DNA from: Acidobacteriaceae bacterium
GTDB taxonomy: Bacteria > Acidobacteriota > Terriglobia > Terriglobales > Acidobacteriaceae
DNA: 64,000 bases
Assembly (NCBI GenBank): GCA_025462735.1
Contig: JAOAPC010000023.1
Coordinates: 1 to 64,000 of the forward strand
Reading direction: 5' to 3'
Part shown: piece after piece, positions 15,717 through 25,406 of the stretch
Numbering within the stretch: the stretch's first letter is position 1
Layout of the letters: the number at the start of each line of letters is the position of its first letter
Made by a program: the position numbers and the translations under genes
The notes under the pieces: generated by a model
What the model was told of the DNA's origin: nothing
The model's input: the letters and a program-made list of their open reading frames with translations, nothing else
Databases searched by the model: none

Positions 15717-18113
15717 GTGCTTCGAAAGTGGCGTCGAATCCTGCCAGGTTGCGCGGTAATTGCGCTTTCATTCACCGTAGCAAGTTTCGGTCAGGCGGCC
15801 GACGGTACCCCGCCTTCTGGGATTACCATCCCCGGGGCCACAACTCCCGCCACGATCCCGGGCATTCCCACAATTAAGATTCCCCGCGTTACGCAGGCGC
15901 CGAAGCTGGAAGATTTCGAAGGCATGGTTCCGAATGGCGCCGCAACACAGCTGCAAAGGGTTACAAATTTCATTCAGAACCAGCCTGCGGATGGAAAGCC
16001 AGCCACTGAACGGACCGAAGGCTATGTGGGATACGACGACACCAATCTGTACGTCGTCATGGTCTGTTGGGACGATAAGCACGTAGGCGTGCGCGCGAGT
16101 TTGACCCGGCGGGAACCGTCCACACCGTTTGATTCCGACGACTACATCGAGTTCACGCTCGACACGTTTCGAGATCAGCGCCACGCATTCCTGTTTGACG
16201 TAAATCCGCGCGGCGTTCAGGCGGACGCGCTGTATACCGAAGGCGAGGGCAGGGATTACTCCTGGGATACGCTGTGGTACTCGCGCGCCAAGGTAAGCAA
16301 GGACGGGTACGTAATCTGGACGGCGATTCCGTTTCGGAGCCTGCGTTTTCATCCCAGTGGCGAGAATCACTGGGGAATCATGTTGACCCGCTACATCGCG
16401 CAGAACAATGAATTCGACAACTGGCCGGAGTTGTCGCCCCGGCTATCTGGCCGACTGAATCAGGAAGCCACTGCGACAGGTTTTGACAACATCTCCCCTA
16501 GCCGGAACATGCAGTTCATTCCTTATGTGGAGTCGCGAACATTCCGCGGCCTCGATACCCGCGATCCGGCGCAGCCACGATTCGATTCGGCGAATTTTCG
16601 CGGAAAGGCAGGACTGGATTCGAAGTTTGTTTTTCATGACAGCCTGGTGTTGGATGCGACCGTAAATCCGGATTTCGCGCAGGTGGAGTCGGATGAGCCG
16701 CAGAACACGATCAACCAGAGATTCGAAGTTTTCTTTCCGGAGAAGCGGCCATTCTTCATGGAAAACTCGAATTTCTTCGAAGCGTCACTGATTGGCTTTG
16801 GATCGCTGCAACCACGTCTGGTCTTCACCCGGCGCATCGCTGATCCGACGTTTGGGGTGCGGCTGACTGGTAAGCAAGGCCCCTGGAACATGGGCTTTCT
16901 TGTAGCGGATGACCGGTCGCCGGGGTTGATCGTTCCTGATAATGATCCGGCGCACGGACAGCGGGCTTACTTTGCCATTGGAAGAGTCAGTCATGATCTA
17001 GGTGAACAGTCCAGCATCGGCGCTATGTTCACGGACCGTGAATTTATGGGGCAGTTCAATCGGGTCGGCGGTCTCGATGGCACGTTTAAGTTAAATAAGA
17101 ATTGGGATGCCAGTTATCGCGGATACATGAGCTCGACGCGCGACACAGTCGGTTATTCGTTTGGACAGAACCACGACGCGGTCCTGGTCGGCTCGGGACG
17201 CCGCTTCGCATTCAACCTGGAATATCTGGACATTACGCCGAAATTCCTAACTGAGACAGGGTTTGTTCCGCGCGTGGACCAACGTGCAATCAATCAATAC
17301 TGGCACTTCTACTGGCGGCTGGAAGGGAAGTACCTGGTGTTTCATGGGCCCGAGGAAAACGCCACCCAAATGTGGGACCACCACAATCAGACGGTGCAAC
17401 AAGTAGCCAGCGCCGATTACGTATTTGGTTTCCAGCGGAGCATTATTCTCGCCCCTATTATTGTCTATCAGGCGGACACGCTTCGGCCGATAGATTTTTT
17501 TGGGCTTCCGAATAATCGTGAGTTTGCGCAGACCGGCGGCGGACTCGTATTTAAAGGGAGTCCGTGGCGTGTGTTTAGCTGGAACACGCGGATTTTCCGC
17601 CAAGGCACAGTCGTCGTGGTACCGTCCGCGGGACAACTTCCGTACACCGGCGATGAAACCGCTATTTTCCAAACCATCGGCATCAAGCCAATCAACCGGC
17701 TACAAATAGATAACACTTATATTTTGGACCGGGTGGACAATGGTTTGGCGCATCACGCGGTGTTCAATAACCACATCGTGCGCTCGAAGTGGAACTACCA
17801 GTTCACGCCTGAGTTCTCGTTGCGGTTCATCGCGCAGTACAACGGATTGCTGGCAAATCCGAGGTTCTCTTCTTTGCAGACCACGAAGAACATGAACTTC
17901 GATGTTCTGTTCACGTACTTGCTGCATCCGGGCACGGCGGTTTACGTCGGATATAACTCGAACCTGGAGAATGTTGATCCGAGTCTCTGTGTACATCTGC
18001 CGGGATCTGAGCAGTGTGATCCGAATGGCCCGGGACTGCTACGCTCTCCCTATCGGCTAACCAATGACGGCCGGCAGTTGTTTATCAAAATCAGCTATCT
18101 ATTCCGGAGGTAG
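15717..18113 (+). CDS. DUF5916 outer-membrane protein with CBM9-like domain
   Basis: About 798 aa. GTG 15717 is preferred because AGGAG lies 5 bases upstream; GTG 15699 is also in frame. A signal peptide (LPGCAVIALSFTVASFGQA) is followed by a Pro/Thr/Ile-rich linker. A CBM9-like sandwich follows (GYDDTNLYVVMVCWDD, STPFDSDDYIEFTLDTF), then the long DUF5916 region with FFPEKRPFFMENSNFFE and a C-terminal beta-barrel-like part ending ISYLFRR. Proteins of this family sit in the outer membrane beside carbohydrate-use genes; their function is not established. Parts of its 5' third are duplicated, inverted and shuffled at 11963-12167. Confidence 0.82.
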   Translation: MLRKWRRILPGCAVIALSFTVASFGQAADGTPPSGITIPGATTPATIPGIPTIKIPRVTQAPKLEDFEGMVPNGAATQLQRVTNFIQNQPADGKPATERTEGYVGYDDTNLYVVMVCWDDKHVGVRASLTRREPSTPFDSDDYIEFTLDTFRDQRHAFLFDVNPRGVQADALYTEGEGRDYSWDTLWYSRAKVSKDGYVIWTAIPFRSLRFHPSGENHWGIMLTRYIAQNNEFDNWPELSPRLSGRLNQEATATGFDNISPSRNMQFIPYVESRTFRGLDTRDPAQPRFDSANFRGKAGLDSKFVFHDSLVLDATVNPDFAQVESDEPQNTINQRFEVFFPEKRPFFMENSNFFEASLIGFGSLQPRLVFTRRIADPTFGVRLTGKQGPWNMGFLVADDRSPGLIVPDNDPAHGQRAYFAIGRVSHDLGEQSSIGAMFTDREFMGQFNRVGGLDGTFKLNKNWDASYRGYMSSTRDTVGYSFGQNHDAVLVGSGRRFAFNLEYLDITPKFLTETGFVPRVDQRAINQYWHFYWRLEGKYLVFHGPEENATQMWDHHNQTVQQVASADYVFGFQRSIILAPIIVYQADTLRPIDFFGLPNNREFAQTGGGLVFKGSPWRVFSWNTRIFRQGTVVVVPSAGQLPYTGDETAIFQTIGIKPINRLQIDNTYILDRVDNGLAHHAVFNNHIVRSKWNYQFTPEFSLRFIAQYNGLLANPRFSSLQTTKNMNFDVLFTYLLHPGTAVYVGYNSNLENVDPSLCVHLPGSEQCDPNGPGLLRSPYRLTNDGRQLFIKISYLFRR

Positions 18114-18176
18114 CCAGCGGCGTTAAACTGCGGACCAGCCACAGGGAGCAGAATTAGACGCGAATCTTCCTATAGC

Positions 18177-20348
18177 TTATTTTTTCGCTTCAAAAAAAAT
18201 CAGCTCGGAGCTTTGCGGATTCGGCAACGTGACCTTCAAACCAGTTGTGAGCAGTTCCCTACCGGTGACACTACGATCGTGCGAACTGTGATCATGGAAA
18301 TGCAGCTGGTATGCCGCAGTCGCAGCGAGTCCCTTCAGCTCAAAGTTGTGGGTTGATTCCGATTTTGCAGATCCGCGAAAAACATATACGACGCCGTGTG
18401 AGCTTTTCGGATCGAAGTACTCGATCGCGTCCCAACGAATTCCATCGGGGCGCAAAGAGATGTGATAGAGATCGGCATCGCGGATCAACGGCCGCAAGTC
18501 TTTTTTGTATAGCTGAAATTCATCTTTAGCGAGTGCATGTTGTTCTGAGGTCCAAGAGGTTGTATCCATCATGACTGCCAGCCAGCCCATCATTCCACTG
18601 CGCAACATATAGAGAAAATTCTCTGGCCGCGGCGCCGGCCACTTCTCAACGTAATTCTCGAGCATCGCGCTGGGTAGGACATGGCTCGCGTCGTAAAAAG
18701 CCCGCCGGTTCGAGAGTGGATCGTAGGTATCGGTGACTGAAAAATAGTCAGCGTGCGCAGCACTGCCAAAGTCCACCATGCGTCCGCCGTCATCGCAGAC
18801 TTCCAATAGAAGCCCGGGATGGTCCTTTCTCAATTTCGAATAAATATCGTAATAAGCACGAACTGCGTGATAGCTGACGTCGGTCGAATTTGAACTATCA
18901 ACAAAATAGGAGCCCCAGGCTTTGTAGATGCACTTGTTCCAGTTATCTGGTGGCGCGTGAGGATGGTCGGTTCGGTCGCAGCCTTGAGTGACCAGGTAGC
19001 CGTCATGTTCCAGCATGTCGAGGTGGTAGTCATCGACGATGCGCTCGACTTCGCGCTGGGCCCATTCCTTGGCTGCGGGTACGCCAAGATCAATGGTCTG
19101 ACCTTTGAAGTCCTCCGGTTTCCAATCGGGCGGAAGGTCGGTCACCATCCAGTCGCGTACTTTGGGATCGCGGGCATTCAAGGCTCCCGGTTCGGTGCCA
19201 AATGCAGCCTGCGTCCAGTCGACCCATAGACCAAACTTCATTCCGTGCTGATGAGCGTCGTCAGCAACAACCACGAGTCCATTGGGAAACTTGTTTGCAT
19301 TGGGGTACCAGTCTCCAACGCCGCGGAACCAGCCCGCGTCCAAATGGAACATCTCGAGGCCGAGCTCTGACGCGTCTCGGATCATGTCGCGCGCGATGGA
19401 TTCACTCACGTTCATTCCGCCCCCCCAACTGTTATTCACGAGCAGCGGATACTTAGGGTTGTCCCAAGTCAGCGGATTTCCAAGCACCGTGCGAACCCAG
19501 CGCCGAAGCACGTTGCCGGTTGCATCCGGTCCTCCCTTCGAGGCTCCCAGAAAAACAATCGGGGTATCGAAACTGTCGCCGGGTTCCAGACGAGTGCGAA
19601 ATGGCTCGGGGTCGGAGTTCAATCCAGCACTTCCTTTGAGTGATTCGGTTGATCGCTCGATGGCCAATTGTGTGCGCCCGCTAAATTCGATCCCGATGTA
19701 CCACCCGTCCTTCGAGTCCCCGCTTTTTTCGAGAAGAAACCACGGAATAATTTCACGAGGTTCGTCTGCTTTGGGATGCGCATACGTACTCGATGTTCCC
19801 CTCCATTTGTAGCCGCCGGGCACTGCCACCAGATGAGTACCCACCTCTGAGGGAGTGTTTGCCCCTTTTTCTATGTAGATCTGTTCCAGGCCGACATCCG
19901 GTTTAAGTGACCAATTGAATTGAATGCTGTCTTGAAGCGGAAGCCACAATTCGCGATCACTAAGATTCTCGATATGAATCTGGTGCTCCACAGGACCGAA
20001 AGCTGCTCGCGATTGCCACTCCCAGCTCAGCCGGAGCCTGGGCGATTCACTTTCATATACGAACGTAACTCGGTGGGCTTCGATGCGACTGGCGCCTTTG
20101 TTGAATTGCCAATTAACGGCAGTCTCCTGGCCATCTATTTCGACCGAGTTAATCAGTTGTTCCGCCAAACCGTTATGCCAAGCTGGACGCAGTGGGGAAG
20201 AAATTGTCAGGAGCTGTGGCGCCTTCGATCCCGCCTGCAGCTGGATTGTGGTATCGGCAGTCTGCAATGGCACGGTTGTCTGTGCCGCCAGCAGCTCGGC
20301 ACTGCACAATAGCCAAACAACGCAGCATGCAGCCAAAGGTCGAAGCAT
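18177..20348 (-). CDS. GH36-like alpha-galactosidase family protein, secreted
   Basis: About 723 aa from MLRPLAACCVVWLLCSAELL, a signal peptide; the frame is open 30 codons further upstream, but AGAGGA supports 20348. The N-terminal beta-supersandwich runs to ~300. The TIM barrel carries LEMFHLDAGWFRGVGDWYPN, GMKFGLWVDW, LDMLEHDGYL (candidate nucleophile Asp) and LLLEVCDDGGRMVDFG (candidate acid/base region). This is the clan GH-D pattern of alpha-galactosidases and alpha-N-acetylgalactosaminidases. A C-terminal beta domain follows. It is downstream of and in line with the GH3 gene (87-bp gap), so the two are probably co-transcribed. Confidence 0.82.
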   Translation of the reverse strand: MLRPLAACCVVWLLCSAELLAAQTTVPLQTADTTIQLQAGSKAPQLLTISSPLRPAWHNGLAEQLINSVEIDGQETAVNWQFNKGASRIEAHRVTFVYESESPRLRLSWEWQSRAAFGPVEHQIHIENLSDRELWLPLQDSIQFNWSLKPDVGLEQIYIEKGANTPSEVGTHLVAVPGGYKWRGTSSTYAHPKADEPREIIPWFLLEKSGDSKDGWYIGIEFSGRTQLAIERSTESLKGSAGLNSDPEPFRTRLEPGDSFDTPIVFLGASKGGPDATGNVLRRWVRTVLGNPLTWDNPKYPLLVNNSWGGGMNVSESIARDMIRDASELGLEMFHLDAGWFRGVGDWYPNANKFPNGLVVVADDAHQHGMKFGLWVDWTQAAFGTEPGALNARDPKVRDWMVTDLPPDWKPEDFKGQTIDLGVPAAKEWAQREVERIVDDYHLDMLEHDGYLVTQGCDRTDHPHAPPDNWNKCIYKAWGSYFVDSSNSTDVSYHAVRAYYDIYSKLRKDHPGLLLEVCDDGGRMVDFGSAAHADYFSVTDTYDPLSNRRAFYDASHVLPSAMLENYVEKWPAPRPENFLYMLRSGMMGWLAVMMDTTSWTSEQHALAKDEFQLYKKDLRPLIRDADLYHISLRPDGIRWDAIEYFDPKSSHGVVYVFRGSAKSESTHNFELKGLAATAAYQLHFHDHSSHDRSVTGRELLTTGLKVTLPNPQSSELIFFEAKK

Positions 20349-20434
20349 AATAATGGGGTCCTCTGTGTAAGTTGCCGCGGGGTATTTTTGCGGAATCCCG
20401 GCAAACGTTTTTTCCGCCAAATCAAAGAGTTCGT

Positions 20435-22933
20435 TCATGGCGTCAGCGTGTACTTACTCCGCAACTGGATGTTGTCCGAAGAACCGCCGACGAGAATCGT
20501 GAAGTCACCGGGCTCAGCACTCCAGGCTTTTTTCTTGACGTCGTAAAAGGAGAACGCTCTACGATCGAGCGTCAAAGTTACGCGTTTCGTCTCGCCCGGG
20601 CCCAGGTTTATTTTTGCGAATCCCTTCAACTCTTTAACAGGGCGCGGAACTGAGGCGTGAGAGTCGCCAATATACAATTCCGCGATTTCCGCTGCTGCAC
20701 GCTTACCCGTGTTCTTCACATCGAATGAGACGGAAACAGGCCCACGCAAGGTTCCCGTCTGCGGCGTCACCGAAAGATTGCTGTATGCGAATGTCGTGTA
20801 GCTCAGGCCGTATCCGAATGCAAATAACGGTTTGGTTTCCGAACGATCGAAGTGGCGGTAGCCGAGGAAAACGCCTTCCGAATACGAAACCCGATTTTCG
20901 CCTGTTTTTGGGTAGTAGCTATGAAACGTTGGATTATCTTCCCAGCGTCGCTCAAAAGATGCAGGCAGTTTGCCGGAAGGGCTGTAATCGCCAAAAAGGA
21001 TTTGAGCCAACGCTGTCCCGCCTTCCTGACCCGGATACCAAGCGTCTAGAACGACGGGAACATTGTCAATCCACCGAGTCATGTCCACGTTTCCGCCAGC
21101 GGTGAGCACGACGATGGTGTTCTTGTTGACAGCGCTGATCTGCTGGATGAGCTCGTCTTGTCCACCCGGAAGCTGAAACGTGCGGTCGGAACCTTCGCTT
21201 TCGGTTTTAGGATCGAAGCCAACACAGATGATGACAGCATCAGCTTTCGCGGCCAAAGGCTTGGTTTCGCGACCCATATACTCCTCGGCTCGAGTCACGC
21301 CGAAACCAACAATGGCGCTGCCTACGTCCTCAAAATATTCAAGCCTTATCTTGTATGCCTTGCCGGCTTCCAGATGTTTGGCGTAAGAATCCACGGTCTG
21401 TGAGTGCGGTAACCAGTCATCGATTCCGAGTACATCATCGACGTAGAGTCGAACTCCATCGTCCGCCGAGGTAAAGAACGTGTAGTCGCCGGCCGTCTTC
21501 GGCACAAAATAACCTGTCCAGCGAATCGAGAAATGATCGATAGGCTGGCCTTGGGAAAAGCTGCCCTCCCCGAAATCGAAGTGAACATGCTTGTCGGTGC
21601 GAGCCAGAGCTGGACTGCCCGTCAGATCCTGAGTGCTGAAATATTCGCCCTTGAGTCCGCTCTCGCCTCCGGGCGCAGTAACGAATTCGGAGTTCTCAAA
21701 AACTTCGTCCAGAGGAGGAGTATCAACCGCATATAAAACTTTCGCCTTTGTACCAAGACGATTGCTGATCCCTTCCAAATAGCTGACGGCGTTGAACGGC
21801 TTAGTTTCTGCGCTGCCGCCACCGCTGACCACGGCCGGGTATGCTTCTGGTCCAATAACAGCTATGGTTTTCGTTTTGTCGGAGTTCAGCGGAAGAAGAC
21901 TATTTGAATTTTTCAAAAGCACCATGCCGCTCCTAGCCTCCTCGAGAGCTACGTTCCTTCCTTCCTGACTCAAGGTTGGAATATCCCTATCTTCCTGCTG
22001 CTGGTCAAAGAAACCGAACTCGATCGCCTTTCGCAGAATTCGTCTTACTTTGTCATCCAGTGTCGCGGTTGTGACTCTGCCATCTTTCAGGGCTCGGAGC
22101 AGCGTGTCCCGATTCATAAAACTTGGAGAGGGCATTTCAAGATCGAGACCTCCGTTAAAGGCCGCAATTCCGTCATGCGTCGCGCCCCAATCTGACATGA
22201 GAATTCCATCGAATCCCCACTCCTTCTTCAAAATGTCATTATTGAGATGATTGTTCGCCGTCATGTAAGTGCCATTCACGAGGTTGTAGGCGTCCATAAC
22301 GGCCCCGACCTTTCCTTCTTTCACCGAGGCCTCAAATGCAGGCAGGTAGATTTCGCGCAACGTCCTTTCATCGATATCGGAGCTAAGAGTCATGCGTGCG
22401 AATTCCGAGTTGTTACCAGCAAAGTGCTTTGCCGTCGCTATGACGCGTTGTTCCTGAATGCCGTTGATCACCGAGACTGCCATTCTCGACGCCAGGAAGG
22501 GATCCTCACCGAAGTATTCAAAGTTGCGGCCATTCATCGGAGCGCGATAGATATTCATTCCAGGGCCAAGAATAAAATGGACTCCGCGGGCGCGTGCGTC
22601 TTTGCCCATGGAGGCTCCAACTCGGTGCGCAAGTTCGCGATCCCATGAGGCCGCAAGAGCAATTCCGGCGGGATATGCGGTGGTCAGGCCGTAATCGTGA
22701 ACACCCATGGGGCCGTCGGACATTTTAAGGGCGGGAATCCCAAGTCGCGGAATCGGACGCGTGTAAAAGTCATTGATGCCACCAATGATCTCGATCTTCT
22801 CGTCCTGCGTCATCTGATTAAGGATTGAATCAACACGTTTCTCTATGTCGGCCTTAGACAACGTGACTTGCGCAATCCCACATTGCGCAGCAAAGAGAAG
22901 GACGACCGCTACGGCTAAACGCCGCTTGTTCAT
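20435..22933 (-). CDS. GH3 beta-glycosidase with PA14 domain, secreted
   Basis: About 832 aa from MNKRRLAVAVVLLFAAQCGI (signal peptide); GGAG upstream supports this start over two in-frame ATGs further up. The GH3 N-terminal barrel carries KHFAGNNSEF and the nucleophile region GILMSDWGATHDG. The (alpha/beta)6 sandwich is interrupted by a PA14 domain (~400-550: GLKGEYFSTQDLTG, AGDYTFFTSADDGVRLYVDD). An FnIII-like C-terminal domain ends KYTLTP. PA14-containing GH3 enzymes are mostly beta-glucosidases that bind oligosaccharides; other beta-glycosides are possible. It is probably periplasmic and is the first gene of the unit with the GH36-like gene, divergent from GH2. Confidence 0.92.
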   Translation of the reverse strand: MNKRRLAVAVVLLFAAQCGIAQVTLSKADIEKRVDSILNQMTQDEKIEIIGGINDFYTRPIPRLGIPALKMSDGPMGVHDYGLTTAYPAGIALAASWDRELAHRVGASMGKDARARGVHFILGPGMNIYRAPMNGRNFEYFGEDPFLASRMAVSVINGIQEQRVIATAKHFAGNNSEFARMTLSSDIDERTLREIYLPAFEASVKEGKVGAVMDAYNLVNGTYMTANNHLNNDILKKEWGFDGILMSDWGATHDGIAAFNGGLDLEMPSPSFMNRDTLLRALKDGRVTTATLDDKVRRILRKAIEFGFFDQQQEDRDIPTLSQEGRNVALEEARSGMVLLKNSNSLLPLNSDKTKTIAVIGPEAYPAVVSGGGSAETKPFNAVSYLEGISNRLGTKAKVLYAVDTPPLDEVFENSEFVTAPGGESGLKGEYFSTQDLTGSPALARTDKHVHFDFGEGSFSQGQPIDHFSIRWTGYFVPKTAGDYTFFTSADDGVRLYVDDVLGIDDWLPHSQTVDSYAKHLEAGKAYKIRLEYFEDVGSAIVGFGVTRAEEYMGRETKPLAAKADAVIICVGFDPKTESEGSDRTFQLPGGQDELIQQISAVNKNTIVVLTAGGNVDMTRWIDNVPVVLDAWYPGQEGGTALAQILFGDYSPSGKLPASFERRWEDNPTFHSYYPKTGENRVSYSEGVFLGYRHFDRSETKPLFAFGYGLSYTTFAYSNLSVTPQTGTLRGPVSVSFDVKNTGKRAAAEIAELYIGDSHASVPRPVKELKGFAKINLGPGETKRVTLTLDRRAFSFYDVKKKAWSAEPGDFTILVGGSSDNIQLRSKYTLTP

Positions 22934-23191
22934 ATCAGATCGCTCCATAAAAAACCTAAAGAGTAATGACGTCCGTTCGGATGCTATCAGCCCAGGCAAG
23001 GGGAAGTGGTGCAAAAAGCTTGGTTAGGACATCATGTGATCCCAATTAACGTCCGGTCATCAAGGTCAATTTCGTGAAAGCCATTAGAGCAGCAATGATT
23101 TATTTCCGATATCTATCCGAAAGAAGTAGGTCGAGTTTGACACTGGAAACAGAGTGCTGGTTTACTGCATCGGGCAAATCCATATACCCGA

Positions 23192-25297
23192 ATGTCTACG
23201 CGCAGGAAATTTCTAACCGGTTCAGCGGGAGCAACTGCGGGCGCACTTGTTGCTCCCAAACTTCGAGCGGCGGCGACGACAACGCAGGTGTGCAATACCG
23301 AAATAATCAGCCTCTGCGGGGAATGGCTATTTCGTCTTGACCCCGAGAATCGAGGCGCGAAGGAAAATTGGCATGGCGCGAGCGTTCCAGGTGAAGGTTG
23401 GCGAGCAGTCATTGTGCCTCATACCTGGCAGGTGGAAGCTCCGCTGGCTGACTATCGTGGAATCGCTTGGTATTGGCGTTCATGTGACATTCCGATCCGA
23501 TGGCAAGGGCGCGCCGTGCGGGTAGAGTTTGAGGCCGTCTTCCACACGGCGACAGTGTGGGTAAATGGTCAACTCGTCGGAGAACATGCGCGTAAGGGCT
23601 ACACCGCCTTCACTCTTGATATTACGAACGCGCTGCAGGGCGGAAAGGCTAACAGTATTGCCGTCCGCGTGGACAACGCTTTTAACCGACACATGTTGCC
23701 GCGTGGAGATTCAAGCGACTGGGCGAATGATGGGGGGATTTTTCGTCCGGTACAACTTTTGATTACGCCAAAGACCTTTGTCGAACGCGTGGAGGTAAAT
23801 GCGGTGCCCGATCTTGCGAGCGGGCAGGCCAAGGTTACCGTCAGCGCATATATTCGCAATACGGGATCAGAATCGTGGAGTGGAGTGGCGGCCTTCCACA
23901 TTGCGGACGACGAAAATTCCCTGAGCGTACTAGCGGACTCGCCAAACAAAGGTTTTTCCGTTGGCGCAAATGCAGTCGAAAAGCTCATTTTCGCAATTAC
24001 TTTGCCGCAGCCTAAGCTTTGGCACTTTGATCATCCCAATCTGTACTACCTCGAGTTTTCGATTTCAGGAGATCGCGATGTACACCGCTTCACCACCAAC
24101 TTTGGGGTCCGCAAGTTAGAAGTTAAGAATGGCGCATTCTATTTAAATGGCGAGCGCGTTCGGCTTATGGGGGTGGAACGCATGGCCGGCAGCAATCCAG
24201 AGTTCGGCATGGCGGAACCGGCAGAATGGATTACGCACGATCATGCGGACATGAAGCATTTGAACTGCGTGTTTACGCGTGTCCACTGGCCCCAGGACAA
24301 GCGAGTTCTTGATTACTGTGACCGACACGGCATCCTCATGCAAACCGAAGTCCCAGCTTGGGGAGGAGCGACCTTCGATGGAATGACGAACCATCCTGAT
24401 GCGGACATAATGGAAAACGGGCTGGAGCAGTTGCGCGAGATGATTGCGCGTGACCGGAATCATCCATCGGTTGTGGTGTGGGGCCTGGGCAACGAGATTT
24501 CAGGACAAAATCCTCCGGCTTACCAGTTCGCCAAGCGGATGTTGGAAGAGGCCAAGCGGCTGGATCCGGGCCGTCTCTGCTCCTACGCTTCAAACTCGTT
24601 GGGTTCGACTCCGCAGCGCGACGTCGCTGGGTTGATGGATATTATTGAGACAAACGAATATTACGGGAGCTGGGCCCCAGGAACCTCAGATGACGTAGCG
24701 CGTCACTTAGATGAAATTCACGCGGCATTTCCAGGTAAGCCCATAGTAATTTCCGAGTATGGATACTGTGCTTGCACACCAGACCGACCGGAGGGTGATC
24801 AGCAAAGGACGGAGATATTGCACTCGCATGACATTGCAATCCGGTCGAAGGAGTTCGTCAGTGGCGCAATTTTCTTCTGCTACAACGATTACCGTACCCA
24901 TGTTGGCGATCGCGGGGTCGGTCCTTTGCGGCAGCGCGCACACGGTGTGGTCGACGTCTATGGCGCGCACAAAGCGTCTTATGAACTTCTGCGGCGAGAA
25001 TCGAGCCCAGTTGAATCGGTTAAGGTGGAGCACCAACTGAACAAATTCGAAGTGCTGATCAGAACGCGGGGTGATCTTCCGATGTACACGTTGCGCGGCT
25101 ACAAGCTGCGAGGTTTGTTCTTTGGACAAGGTAACATTCCAATCGAGCAACAAGAAGTGGCTCTGCCAGAGACCGCGCCTGGCAGCGAGGTGAAATTGGA
25201 ATTGCTATTTACTCAGTCCGAGCCGCCGACTCACATCCAGATTGATGTGCTGCGCCCAACAGATTTTTCGACGTTCTCGTTAGATTGGAAACCTTAG
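23192..25297 (+). CDS. GH2 beta-glycosidase with Tat signal
   Basis: 701 aa. The N-terminus STRRKFLTGSAGATAGALVA is a twin-arginine signal, so the enzyme is exported folded. Sugar-binding, immunoglobulin-like and TIM-barrel domains follow in GH2 order: VPHTWQ, YRGIAWYWR, NDGGIFRPVQL, FGVRKLEVKNGAFYLNGERV. Acid/base Glu435 is in WGLGNEIS and nucleophile Glu522 in VISEYGY. It is a beta-galactosidase, beta-glucuronidase or beta-mannosidase relative; the NHPS and GNE context fits galactosidase or glucuronidase, and I cannot separate them. It lies directly upstream of the GH20 gene in the same direction (about 110 bp), a likely operon. Confidence 0.9.
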   Translation: MSTRRKFLTGSAGATAGALVAPKLRAAATTTQVCNTEIISLCGEWLFRLDPENRGAKENWHGASVPGEGWRAVIVPHTWQVEAPLADYRGIAWYWRSCDIPIRWQGRAVRVEFEAVFHTATVWVNGQLVGEHARKGYTAFTLDITNALQGGKANSIAVRVDNAFNRHMLPRGDSSDWANDGGIFRPVQLLITPKTFVERVEVNAVPDLASGQAKVTVSAYIRNTGSESWSGVAAFHIADDENSLSVLADSPNKGFSVGANAVEKLIFAITLPQPKLWHFDHPNLYYLEFSISGDRDVHRFTTNFGVRKLEVKNGAFYLNGERVRLMGVERMAGSNPEFGMAEPAEWITHDHADMKHLNCVFTRVHWPQDKRVLDYCDRHGILMQTEVPAWGGATFDGMTNHPDADIMENGLEQLREMIARDRNHPSVVVWGLGNEISGQNPPAYQFAKRMLEEAKRLDPGRLCSYASNSLGSTPQRDVAGLMDIIETNEYYGSWAPGTSDDVARHLDEIHAAFPGKPIVISEYGYCACTPDRPEGDQQRTEILHSHDIAIRSKEFVSGAIFFCYNDYRTHVGDRGVGPLRQRAHGVVDVYGAHKASYELLRRESSPVESVKVEHQLNKFEVLIRTRGDLPMYTLRGYKLRGLFFGQGNIPIEQQEVALPETAPGSEVKLELLFTQSEPPTHIQIDVLRPTDFSTFSLDWKP

Positions 25298-25406
25298 GAT
25301 TTGTACCCTACGACTAGAACTCTTAGTTTTGAAGCAGCGGCAGTTCGAAGCGAAAACAACTTTAATAATTCCACGATCCCAAAGCTGGAGCATTCTTTTC
25401 GAATCT

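Noticed and set aside
23211-23225. AACCGGTT palindrome resembling a LacI-type operator at the start of the GH2 gene
   Set aside because: It lies inside the coding sequence of the conserved Tat signal (KFLTGS), and its flanks do not match the TGA/TCA arms.
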